Below, piece after piece: positions 4,953 to 12,059 of a DNA stretch of 21,619 nt. Source of the stretch: a virus. Position numbers and translations under genes: made by a program. The notes beneath the pieces were generated by a model. The model saw only the letters and a program-made list of their open reading frames with translations, made no database searches and was not told the origin of the DNA. The DNA lies in the IMG/VR virus record IMGVR_UViG_3300043466_000227, positions 1 through 21,619 of that record; one strand, given 5' to 3'. Numbering within the stretch: position 1 is the first letter of the stretch; each line of letters starts with the position of its first letter.

Positions 4953-5208
4953 TTAGTTCGGTTTTTAGTGTGCTTATCTCTTGCTTAATTTCGGCAAACT
5001 TGTTAACGGTAGACGTTACTATTGCTTCTTTAGCCTCATCTGCTTTTACTTGAACAGCTTTGTTCTTAGTTAAGGTCTGGTTAAAATCATTCATGAACTG
5101 CTCAAACTCCTTATCCTCAGCAATCTTGTTATCCTCTTTTTTAGCTGTCACATTAATCGTTGTGGCTGTAACCGTTAGAAACCCAAAAATTAAAAGAATT
5201 GATTTCAT
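4864..5208 (-). CDS. Exported coiled-coil protein, 114 aa, overlapping the next gene by 89 nt
   Basis: A signal peptide or N-terminal anchor (MKSILLIFGFLTVTATTINV) is followed by a charged, helical body. NKFAEIKQEISTLKTELNEV and KQTLDSV give a clear leucine/isoleucine heptad pattern. The C-terminal end (AISFSVLAISHYKKD) is encoded by the same DNA as the signal peptide of the next gene. I see no lipobox. In context (four consecutive envelope proteins before holin and endolysin), a spanin-like role in outer-membrane disruption is plausible but unproven. The short C-terminal hydrophobic run could be a second membrane contact. No named family recognised. Confidence 0.65.
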   Translation of the reverse strand: MKSILLIFGFLTVTATTINVTAKKEDNKIAEDKEFEQFMNDFNQTLTKNKAVQVKADEAKEAIVTSTVNKFAEIKQEISTLKTELNEVKQTLDSVSNDTAISFSVLAISHYKKD

Positions 5209-5214
5209 GGCATA

Positions 5215-5520
5215 TTATTTTACAGATGATTTAATAGCACCCATTGCATCAAGAGTCTCTAACTTAGTAGTCGTTGAACTTAGGGCTGTTTTACACTCAA
5301 TTAACGCTTGTGTCTTTAAGCTATCTTTATACTCAAGATTGGTAATCCTTGCGTCTTGAGAGTCGATTTGATTGTTAAAATTGCCTCTAATATCTACATA
5401 AAGGACAGTTATACCGATTATAACTAAAAACATAGTACCCTTAATCGGGTCTTTACTAAATTGGGAGAAACTAATCGGAAGAGGATTAGCACTTACGTTA
5501 ACGTCTTTCTTTGGAGCCAT
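5215..5520 (-). CDS. Membrane-anchored coiled-coil protein, 101 aa (i-spanin-like layout)
   Basis: A 25-30 residue cytoplasmic leader (LPISFSQFSKDPIKG) precedes one transmembrane helix (GTMFLVIIGITVLYVDI, residues about 28-45). A C-terminal coiled coil follows (NNQIDSQDARITNLEYKDSL and onwards to TTTKLETLDAMG). The layout, cytoplasmic N-terminus, single helix and periplasmic coiled coil, matches inner-membrane spanin subunits, and small proteins of this look are common in phages of Flavobacteriales to my knowledge. It starts 1 nt after the previous stop. There is no direct sequence evidence for fusion activity; it could equally be a membrane scaffold for lysis proteins. Confidence 0.65.
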   Translation of the reverse strand: MAPKKDVNVSANPLPISFSQFSKDPIKGTMFLVIIGITVLYVDIRGNFNNQIDSQDARITNLEYKDSLKTQALIECKTALSSTTTKLETLDAMGAIKSSVK

Positions 5521-5521
5521 A

Positions 5522-6115
5522 TTACTTTTTACCTATTTTAAAATACAAGCTACCAGAGTAACTCATATTGTTATTTTTATTAATATTAAGATTAAGGCCT
5601 ATTAGAGCCTTATTTTTGGCACTTAACATCAATCCAGGACTTAGTACTTCTAAGCCATTAGATTGGCTAAAATCGCCTCTTATGCCATAAAAAAGCCTAT
5701 ATTTAGCTTTCTCTGCATAAAATTGCTTAACATAGATGGTTTTTTCGGTAATCTTGGACTCAAAAGACCTCGATTTGATACGATTTTGGCTGATGGTATC
5801 ATTAATCACAAAGATATTAGAATCTTGATTAATGGTATCAGTATAAGCTAATACTGCATTATAATCGTTTATTATGCGTATTGTATCGTGAATAGTAGTC
5901 GTATCTGTAGCTATAATCACAAAAGGGATAGAATCCCCTTTTATGTACCGATTTCTGTACGTTTTTGTGTACACAGTATCATGCACCTCTTTGACTTTTA
6001 CATACTTGGATAGGTCAATATCCTCTGTTTTATTAGATTTATGACATGATTCATAGGCAAATACGCCTAAGAAAAAGAATCCAATAATAAGTAAGTAGTC
6101 TCTAAGATGTTTCAT
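5522..6115 (-). CDS. Membrane-anchored beta-rich envelope protein, 197 aa
   Basis: An N-terminal hydrophobic segment (YLLIIGFFFLGVFAYESC, residues 7-24) is followed by an extended, Thr/Ile/Asp-rich region (DTTTIHDTIRIINDY, TDTINQDSNIFVINDTISQN) and a C-terminal part of alternating polar and hydrophobic residues with glycines (YGIRGDFSQSNGLEV to YSGSLYFKIGKK), like beta-hairpins of an outer-membrane or lectin-like domain. Phages of Bacteroidetes often carry proteins of this architecture near lysis genes (DUF6808/DUF6549-like, from memory and unverified). Cys24 is preceded by Tyr-Glu-Ser, a poor lipobox. It starts the envelope-protein cassette, 1 nt after the preceding tail-tube paralogue. Its role in lysis is inferred only from position. 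Confidence 0.6.
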   Translation of the reverse strand: MKHLRDYLLIIGFFFLGVFAYESCHKSNKTEDIDLSKYVKVKEVHDTVYTKTYRNRYIKGDSIPFVIIATDTTTIHDTIRIINDYNAVLAYTDTINQDSNIFVINDTISQNRIKSRSFESKITEKTIYVKQFYAEKAKYRLFYGIRGDFSQSNGLEVLSPGLMLSAKNKALIGLNLNINKNNNMSYSGSLYFKIGKK

Positions 6116-6116
6116 A

Positions 6117-6494
6117 TTATGCTAAAGTATAATCTCCAGTTCCTTGTAGTGTTACAGAATAAGTAGCAACTCCTTCTACTGGCCCATCAACTGAAATTGA
6201 TTCAATATTGCAACTGCCAGAAAATACTTTAGCTCCGACTGTAAATGTTACAGAAAGTAAAGTATTGTTTTCTTGGTCTGTAAGCATATCAAAATAGTCA
6301 TAGTTGTCTAATGTGATAAGCCCTTCACAATTAATTGTAAATGATTTAAAACCATAAACATATTCTTTTCTAAACCCAGAAGATTTATTTGTAACATCAA
6401 CTTGGTCTGATGATACCTCTAACGAACATGATGTAGAAGCTGCAAATACAACACCGCTTTTTCTTAAAATTATATTTGTTCCGTTAAGTGACAT
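6117..6494 (-). CDS. Tail-tube-like protein, paralogue 2 (125 aa)
   Basis: This protein clearly shares its pattern with the tail tube protein at 11629-12048 and with its direct neighbour. The N-terminal part, NGTNIILRKSGVVFAASTSC then SLEVSSDQVDVT, mirrors NGTLLVVKIGGVAVAHSTSC then SLSVSTDLPDST in the tube protein. The glycine-rich end (VATYSVTLQGTGDYTL) mirrors PATFSASFTGTGALVM. The family is a beta-sandwich that stacks as hexameric rings in siphovirus tails. Here it lies downstream of the tail-tip gene, just before the lysis cassette, so it is not the main tube subunit. It may decorate the tail tip, cap the tube or serve as an adhesion domain. Separation from the next paralogue is 18 bp with an A-rich leader. 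Confidence 0.75.
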   Translation of the reverse strand: MSLNGTNIILRKSGVVFAASTSCSLEVSSDQVDVTNKSSGFRKEYVYGFKSFTINCEGLITLDNYDYFDMLTDQENNTLLSVTFTVGAKVFSGSCNIESISVDGPVEGVATYSVTLQGTGDYTLA

Positions 6495-6512
6495 TTTATT
6501 ATATTTTTATTT

Positions 6513-6917
6513 TTATACAAAATCATAAGGGCCAGTGCCTTGTAAAGTTACCGAATAGGTACCAGCACCCTCGGCTGGGCCAGTTAAACTTATTGATGTT
6601 ATATATACATCAGCATTTATAGTAATATTACCAGCAGAATTAAGAATCTGAAATTTTACATTTAATAATGTTCTGTTTTTTTGTGCTATCAATAAATCAT
6701 AATAACTTGTAAAAAACAATGTTACAAAACCATCAGCAGTAATTTCAAATGATGTTGATGTAGGTAAAATTTGAGTATAAGTTCCAGTAGGAGCTGTTGT
6801 TATATCTATAAACTCAGTATTTACTGAAAAAGTGCAATTTGTAGACGCACCAAAAACATTACCAGCAGATACTGAATTGCGATAAAGAACCATATTATTT
6901 CCAAGACTAATCGACAT
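6513..6917 (-). CDS. Tail-tube-like protein, paralogue 1 (134 aa)
   Basis: The same repeated fold as its neighbour: LGNNMVLYRNS, then GASTNCTFSVNTEFIDITTA, a middle TSFEITADGFVTL and the end GAGTYSVTLQGTGPYDFV. Eleven of the last residues (TYSVTLQGTG) are identical to paralogue 2, showing that the two arose by tandem duplication, while the N-terminal halves have diverged. The family is the phage tail tube beta-sandwich. It directly follows the tail-tip gene (9-bp gap with an A-rich leader), suggesting both paralogues are assembled at the distal tail or at least expressed with it. An alternative is a virion surface Ig-like adhesin; the equal size with the tube subunit argues for ring assembly. 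Confidence 0.75.
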   Translation of the reverse strand: MSISLGNNMVLYRNSVSAGNVFGASTNCTFSVNTEFIDITTAPTGTYTQILPTSTSFEITADGFVTLFFTSYYDLLIAQKNRTLLNVKFQILNSAGNITINADVYITSISLTGPAEGAGTYSVTLQGTGPYDFV

Positions 6918-6926
6918 TTTATATTT

Positions 6927-8873
6927 TTATTTATTTGTGTTTAAATAGATGTTTCTAACAATATTAGTAGTTAATCCAAAGTTAATAGCAAACATATTTA
7001 CATCTTGAGCACCTTTTCTTAAATCCCATTTAAAAGATGTTAGTATATAATTTTTAGCAGCAACTCCAGTTGCATAAGAATAAGAGAATTTAGAAAGTAA
7101 ATCATATCCTATGCTCTTAAAATTACCACTTATGTTTAACTGATTGTATAACTCATCTACGCCAACATCTTCTGATACAAGTTCAAATATAGTAGCTGTT
7201 GTTCCAGACCCATTTCTTTGCCATGTATTTAATACTGCACTTCTTCCATCTGTTAACCATGCACTTATAAACCTTGAAGCAGCTACATTATCTCCATTGT
7301 TAAAAGTAATACTTGTTTGTATAGTAACAAATATATTTTGGTCACCAAATATGGTTATATCATCATACGTTTCATTATCCTTATTAAATAGGCTGTCTTT
7401 AGCAGCCTCGTTTATTTGAGCTGTAAAATTTTGAACACTTGAATTTACACCATAGTATTGTATTCTAAAAAAGCCAACATAGGTAAATAAATTAGGAATT
7501 GTAGGGCCTACATAATAAGGTTGATATATCCTAACAAATAATTTACCATCATTTGGTATATAAGTATATTTATAAGTAGAGCCATCAAATGAATTATGGT
7601 CAAGTATAAAATCTGTATCTTGAAAAGAGCCATTTGGATTCCAATAGTAAGTAGGTAAAGTAGTATCATTTGGTACTAAGATTACTCTTGCAGATTCAGC
7701 AAATAAACCACCAGTATTTATATCTGACCATACCGAAATAATATCACCAGCAACACAATTATATGATTGAGATTCTATAAATGAACCAGAACCTAAACCT
7801 ACAGCTTGACTTGTAAAAAACCTTGCTTGGTTTGTACTACCATTTCTTTGATATGTCAAACTTCCACTCCAAGCATCTACACTTGTACTTGATGCCCATG
7901 AGCTAAAGTCTCCATTAAGTACGCATTGAATAACATTCTGCAAATTACTATTTGTAGTATATGACTTATTGCCTTTAGATAAAGAAACTTGTAATGACTT
8001 GCCAATTTGTTTAAAGTTATCAGAATCATCTATAGTTACAGTTGTATCAGTTTCAGTAAAAGTAGACTGATATGTACCAGCACTATTATACTTAAAGTAG
8101 TCTCTTGACGTACCTCTTGTTAATGAACCGTAAGATGTTAAAAAATACTCTCCATTTTTTTGATGACATATAAATCCAAACTTTCTACATATACCTTGTA
8201 ATACATTATACCAAGTAAGATAGTTACCAGCACTTTCTATAAATGCGTTCTTTTGAACATACATATTTTCAAGTTCTCTATCAGCTATCCCAGTATTTTT
8301 ATAATACCAATTTACATTATAGTTTAATCCTAATACGTTAGAACCAAAAGCATTAGTTAAAATATCTTTAAAAGAATAGGTTTCTGATGCGTTAAAAGCT
8401 ATGACAAATGTAGAATCATAGTATATTTTCTTTTCTTTAAGATTAGCTAAACCATCGTTAAATACTATTGAAAACTCTTTAATTGATACTGGGCTATAAA
8501 TAATCTGTTCAATTGGCACAAATAAACCAACAAACAATGTTGTCCATGATGCAGGAGCTGCACCACCAACAGATACGCCAGATTCTAATATTAACTTAAA
8601 ATCATTATCATCAGCATTAAAAAACTCTTCTATAACAAAGTTGTCATCAACAATAAGATTTACAGTAGCTTTTTTAGATATGATTGGATTAAATGATTTA
8701 CCCTCGCTATCTATAGTCTCTATTACAACTGGAGTACCAGTTCCGATTAATGGAAAGCTACTGCCTCCATATCCATCTTTATAGATAGATGCTCTATATT
8801 GAGTCTTATTGGTACTTGCTGGGTTAACAAATACGTTGTCAAATGTCAGTGTATATTTTAGTCCGTATGCCAT
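6927..8873 (-). CDS. Tail-tip / baseplate hub-like protein with carbohydrate-binding-like insert
   Basis: The 648-aa protein follows the tape measure gene, the position of distal-tail and hub proteins. Residues 1 to about 190 form a beta-rich domain that looks like a distal-tail or wedge module (MAYGLKYTLTFDNVF, YRASIYKDGYGGSSF). Residues about 190-300 with TWYNVLQGICRKFGFICHQK then NGEYFLTSYGS resemble hub/Tal N-terminal domains. Residues about 317-465 (LNGDFSSWASSTSVDAWSG, with AGDIISVWSDIN) look like a jelly-roll carbohydrate-binding insert. The C-terminal part has more hub-like strands (KFSYSYATGVAAKNYILTSF). Start and stop overlap neighbours as TAATG at 8873. It probably binds the cell surface and seals the tail. 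The insert call is by pattern only. Confidence 0.7.
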   Translation of the reverse strand: MAYGLKYTLTFDNVFVNPASTNKTQYRASIYKDGYGGSSFPLIGTGTPVVIETIDSEGKSFNPIISKKATVNLIVDDNFVIEEFFNADDNDFKLILESGVSVGGAAPASWTTLFVGLFVPIEQIIYSPVSIKEFSIVFNDGLANLKEKKIYYDSTFVIAFNASETYSFKDILTNAFGSNVLGLNYNVNWYYKNTGIADRELENMYVQKNAFIESAGNYLTWYNVLQGICRKFGFICHQKNGEYFLTSYGSLTRGTSRDYFKYNSAGTYQSTFTETDTTVTIDDSDNFKQIGKSLQVSLSKGNKSYTTNSNLQNVIQCVLNGDFSSWASSTSVDAWSGSLTYQRNGSTNQARFFTSQAVGLGSGSFIESQSYNCVAGDIISVWSDINTGGLFAESARVILVPNDTTLPTYYWNPNGSFQDTDFILDHNSFDGSTYKYTYIPNDGKLFVRIYQPYYVGPTIPNLFTYVGFFRIQYYGVNSSVQNFTAQINEAAKDSLFNKDNETYDDITIFGDQNIFVTIQTSITFNNGDNVAASRFISAWLTDGRSAVLNTWQRNGSGTTATIFELVSEDVGVDELYNQLNISGNFKSIGYDLLSKFSYSYATGVAAKNYILTSFKWDLRKGAQDVNMFAINFGLTTNIVRNIYLNTNK

Positions 8874-10924
8874 TAAAAAGTGCTTTGTTTGTTTCTTTCA
8901 GCTTTATTCATCAAAATTAATAAATCATTACCACTTATTCTTGCCTCAAGTGTTCCACCACCACTTCCTCCAAGCATAGATTGTAATTTATCTAATGGAG
9001 CTACAACCTCTGGATTATTAGCGGCTCCAGGATATTCTCCTACAAGTCTATAAGAAGGGCCACCAAATATTCCACCTTTAGCTGTAGGACTAAATAAGTC
9101 AGCACCAAGACCCATTCCTGCACCAACAAGATTACCAAAATATTTTAATGCACCACCAGCTTGTGCAATCTTACCTTGCATTCCAGGTAGTAAAGAAATT
9201 ACAGCAACAGCTATAGCGGCTGCAATAGCTACCTTGACTAATTTTTTAATAATATCAGTAAATGCTTTACTTAAAACTTCACCTATACTTGCACCTTTTT
9301 CTAATAACAAATCTAAAGCAGGGCCTAAAGCATTCATAATACCAATGCCCATTTGAACTATATCTTGCATAGCAGCCTTAGACTCACTTGTAACTGTTTC
9401 ATTAGACTTTTTTCTAAGTTCAAATATTGCATCTAAATATTCAGATAATTTTATCGTTCCATCCATAAAGCCTTGATTTAAGGCATTACGCATATTGGTT
9501 TCTGCTAATTTAATTTTATCAAAACTACCTTGTGCTTCGCTAACTTCTAATTGATATTGTTGTTTTAATAAATCTACTCTTGCTTTTGACATTTTCTTAT
9601 CAAAAGCCATTTTATCATCAAATGCTTTAGCTTGTGCTTTAGGGTCTATAACTGGCTCTTCTATACGTTGTATATCCCCTCCAGCCAAAGCAACTCTTTT
9701 TGCAGCAAATGCAGCAAGTTTTTTATTTTCTTTTTCTTGATTAATTAAAATTTTATCTGATTTCTTTTTTTCAGCTTCTTGTATCTTTTTTAATCTTTCT
9801 TGTTCTTTGGCAAATTCATTTGCTTTAAATTTAGCTAATCTATCTTCTGCATTTATATTTTCATTAACAATGCCCTTGTAAATAGATACCTCATCATTTA
9901 TTGCAGTTTGTTGTTGTTCAATGTCATATAATACATCACTGGACTTTTGCATTGCTTGCAAAGAATTTACTATTGGGCCAAATGCACCATTTGCAGGTAA
10001 ATCGTTTATAAACTTGTTAAATTGCTCAGTAAGTGTAAGATTATTATACATTAAATAATTTACAGTTTTCAAGCCTTTTATGTCTCTTTCTTTTTGGTCG
10101 GCTTGAGCTTTAACTCTTTTAACGTTTAACTCATTTTGCTTAACAGCTAATTCCTCTAATGACTTTTCTGCTGCTTTAGCTTGTGCATATTGCCAAATAG
10201 TGTCAGTTAAAACTCTATATGCAGTAGCAGCTTCTCCAAGAGTTATTTGCTCTTCTGTATATAAAGACAATAAATCTGGATATTCGCTTTTTAATGTTTT
10301 AGCTGCTTGTAATCTATCCTCCATACTTGCATTTACATTAGTAGATACAGTATAAAGTGATTCTAATTTTATAGTTTCATTTGCAAAAGTTGTAGCTGCA
10401 TCCTTAGAAAAATCGGTTGTTAACTTAACGCTTTTACCAAATTTTATAATACCCATATCTAAAGCAGTAATAACTGCTACAAGGCCAGAAAAAGCTACAT
10501 AAGCTATACCAGTGCCAGTTGCAATACTTCCAAATAAAGCTGGTAAGTTATTCTGAATACCTCTAAAACCATAAGGTAAATCTTGCAATACTAATGCCAA
10601 AGCCATGTATTGCTTATTGGAGTTCTTTATTGAATCAGCATTGCTATTTAAAACAGTAGTAGTAGTATTTGTAGCATTTTGAGTTTGAACTAAAGAATTT
10701 TTTAATTGGTCTAAATTAGTTTGTAATAACTTAATAGCACCACTTGCAGGACTTATACCAGAAGTAACAAGTTTTACCATGTAGGTCTGAAGAGCAGCTA
10801 TCTCTTTCTCAATATTCTTAACACTCTTGCCAAACAATTCATTAGAGGCCGTAATGTTATTAATAGTCTTAGTGTACTGGTCGGTGGCCTTAATTATAAT
10901 ATCTACACCTTCATTATTCGCCAT
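8873..10924 (-). CDS. Tail tape measure protein
   Basis: At 683 aa it is the largest tail gene after the fibre. The N-terminal half is helical and coiled-coil prone (IIKATDQYTKTINNITASNE). Residues about 105-160 carry hydrophobic segments (YMALALVLQDLPYGFRGIQN, GLVAVITALDMG), the centre is charged helix (FAKEQERLKKIQEAEKKKSD), and residues about 561-582 are a second hydrophobic stretch (VKVAIAAAIAVAVISLLPG). The end YRLVGEYPGAANNPEVVAPL is the usual tape-measure tail (GE.G.E.V.PL type). With the rule of about 0.15 nm per residue the tail would be near 100 nm. The preceding tail chaperone pair with a frameshift confirms the call. Confidence 0.93.
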   Translation of the reverse strand: MANNEGVDIIIKATDQYTKTINNITASNELFGKSVKNIEKEIAALQTYMVKLVTSGISPASGAIKLLQTNLDQLKNSLVQTQNATNTTTTVLNSNADSIKNSNKQYMALALVLQDLPYGFRGIQNNLPALFGSIATGTGIAYVAFSGLVAVITALDMGIIKFGKSVKLTTDFSKDAATTFANETIKLESLYTVSTNVNASMEDRLQAAKTLKSEYPDLLSLYTEEQITLGEAATAYRVLTDTIWQYAQAKAAEKSLEELAVKQNELNVKRVKAQADQKERDIKGLKTVNYLMYNNLTLTEQFNKFINDLPANGAFGPIVNSLQAMQKSSDVLYDIEQQQTAINDEVSIYKGIVNENINAEDRLAKFKANEFAKEQERLKKIQEAEKKKSDKILINQEKENKKLAAFAAKRVALAGGDIQRIEEPVIDPKAQAKAFDDKMAFDKKMSKARVDLLKQQYQLEVSEAQGSFDKIKLAETNMRNALNQGFMDGTIKLSEYLDAIFELRKKSNETVTSESKAAMQDIVQMGIGIMNALGPALDLLLEKGASIGEVLSKAFTDIIKKLVKVAIAAAIAVAVISLLPGMQGKIAQAGGALKYFGNLVGAGMGLGADLFSPTAKGGIFGGPSYRLVGEYPGAANNPEVVAPLDKLQSMLGGSGGGTLEARISGNDLLILMNKAERNKQSTF

Positions 10925-10926
10925 TA

Positions 10927-11214
10927 TTATACTGGTTTAATATTTTCGTATTTTTTTAGTACCTCTTCTAACTCTTCGTTAGTCATTATCCTAACATTCT
11001 TCTTCTTATTCCTCTTATCGCAATCTAAATCTAAAAGCTCAGTAGGTTTAATCTTCTTGCCTTTAGGTAGCTGCATATTGACAAGAATAGTAGTTTGCCA
11101 TCTTGACCTCACCCATTCTTGCTCCTCTTTATGCCTATAACCATACCAAATAAAGTCTAATTCAGCCATGGTCATCTCCCAAAACAAATGGGGAAGTATT
11201 TGACACTCCCCCAT
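10927..11214 (-). CDS. Tail assembly chaperone, frameshift part (GT-like extension)
   Basis: The ORF beginning at an ATG at 11214 is 95 aa, but the same frame is open further upstream through LEWIDIERYT to the A10 run at 11245-11254. The natural product is therefore a -1 frameshift fusion with the upstream chaperone (about 122 + 106 residues, 228 aa). Key stretches are MTMAELDFIWYGYRHKEEQE and, further on, TNEELEEVLKKYENIKPV. In siphoviruses the long chaperone form binds the tape measure protein, and this gene lies directly before the tape measure gene. Independent initiation at the ATG cannot be excluded. The stop is 2 nt from the tape measure start. Confidence 0.75.
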   Translation of the reverse strand: MGECQILPHLFWEMTMAELDFIWYGYRHKEEQEWVRSRWQTTILVNMQLPKGKKIKPTELLDLDCDKRNKKKNVRIMTNEELEEVLKKYENIKPV

Positions 11215-11240
11215 TGTATATCTTTCTATGTCAATCCATT

Positions 11241-11612
11241 CTAATTTTTTTTTTCTTCACCAGCCTCTGTTGACGTAGAACCAGGTTGCTCTAATCCGCT
11301 ATTCATACTTTCTGATAGTGCAGCCATGATTTCTTGGAACTGTGTTCCAGCGATACCACCCATGTCATCTATCCAATCGCATACATCAATCTCTTTAAAA
11401 TCTGGCGTTCTACCTTCCTTGTAGAAAGGGTATTCAGCAGCAGACCTTACTAAATTAACGATAGCATCTAAAGCAGATTCACCGCTTAAAGCTGTTCCTA
11501 TCTCTGTTGGGCCGATACCTTGTAACTGACAGAATCTCTTTAGAGACCATGTGCAGAAACGCAGCGGTATTACCTTACCATCAGAAAGTGATAGGTTAAA
11601 TTGTCCTCTCAT
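11241..11612 (-). CDS. Tail assembly chaperone (G-like, short form)
   Basis: A 123-aa protein between the tail tube and the tape measure genes, the fixed place of lambda G-type chaperones. The N-terminal strand region MRGQFNLSLSDGKVIPLRFC is followed by helices with LKRFCQLQGIGPTEIGTA and LVRSAAEYPFYKEG, a layout known from tail chaperone families in phages of Gram-positive and Bacteroidota hosts. The C-terminal tail is disordered and charged (STSTEAGEEKKN) and ends at the frameshift site. It is not a virion part; it holds the tape measure protein soluble and recruits tube subunits. Identification rests on order, size and the frameshift. Confidence 0.85.
   Translation of the reverse strand: MRGQFNLSLSDGKVIPLRFCTWSLKRFCQLQGIGPTEIGTALSGESALDAIVNLVRSAAEYPFYKEGRTPDFKEIDVCDWIDDMGGIAGTQFQEIMAALSESMNSGLEQPGSTSTEAGEEKKN
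11245..11254 (-). other. Programmed -1 frameshift site (A10 slippery run)
   Basis: The last codons of the short chaperone gene are GGT GAA GAA AAA AAA AAT TAG, that is ten A in a row just before the stop. Slipping back one base (X XXY YYZ is satisfied by A AAA AAA) moves the ribosome into the frame of the 10927-11214 ORF, which has no stop between the run and that ORF. Transcript slippage by RNA polymerase on the A10 tract could give the same product. Confidence 0.75.
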
Positions 11613-11628
11613 ATATTTGGTTTTTAGT

Positions 11629-12048
11629 TTATGCGTTGGTAGTCATCACTAATGCTCCAGTTCCAGTGAATGATGCAGAGAATGTAGCTGGAGATTCCAT
11701 GTCACCAGTAAAGTCTAAAGACTCAACCGCTGCAGTTCCAGTCCAAATCTTGTCACCACTTACGAAAGTAGAGAAAGTCAAAGTTACATCAGTTCTTGAA
11801 CTTACAGAAGAAAATAAATCTTCTACGTTTACACCAGCAGCAGCAGATTCGATTACCGCTAAGCCATCTGTTGATACTGACCAAGAACGAAGTCCTTGAA
11901 TTTGAGCCGCCCATCCGCCACTATCTTTTGTAGTAGAATCTGGTAAGTCTGTTGATACTGATAAAGAGCAAGAGGTTGAGTGAGCTACTGCTACACCGCC
12001 TATTTTAACGACTAATAAAGTCCCGTTGAACACACCTTGGGTTGCCAT
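11629..12048 (-). CDS. Major tail tube protein
   Basis: The 139-aa protein occupies the canonical position, after the tail terminator and before the tail chaperones. The sequence is beta-rich and Ser/Thr/Ala-rich: NGTLLVVKIGGVAVAHSTSC, SLSVSTDLPDSTTKDSGGW, then VTLTFSTFVSGDKIWTGTAA and PATFSASFTGTGALVMTTNA. This is the tail tube beta-sandwich pattern (TP901-1 MTP type) that polymerises as hexameric rings around the tape measure. Two paralogues lie at 6117-6494 and 6513-6917. A homing endonuclease gene is placed directly upstream, separated by 11 bp of AT-rich leader (TTAAAAAAAATAAAC). Confidence 0.85.
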   Translation of the reverse strand: MATQGVFNGTLLVVKIGGVAVAHSTSCSLSVSTDLPDSTTKDSGGWAAQIQGLRSWSVSTDGLAVIESAAAGVNVEDLFSSVSSRTDVTLTFSTFVSGDKIWTGTAAVESLDFTGDMESPATFSASFTGTGALVMTTNA

Positions 12049-12059
12049 GTTTATTTTTT

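Noticed and set aside
4560-5208. A firm spanin (Rz/Rz1 or u-spanin) call for the overlapping coiled-coil genes
   Set aside because: The required lipobox cysteine is absent in both; only topology and overlap agree. Left as a hypothesis.
11636-11899. + strand 87-aa ORF within the tail tube gene
   Set aside because: Antisense shadow of a firm structural gene; composition follows the reverse complement of Ser/Thr codons.
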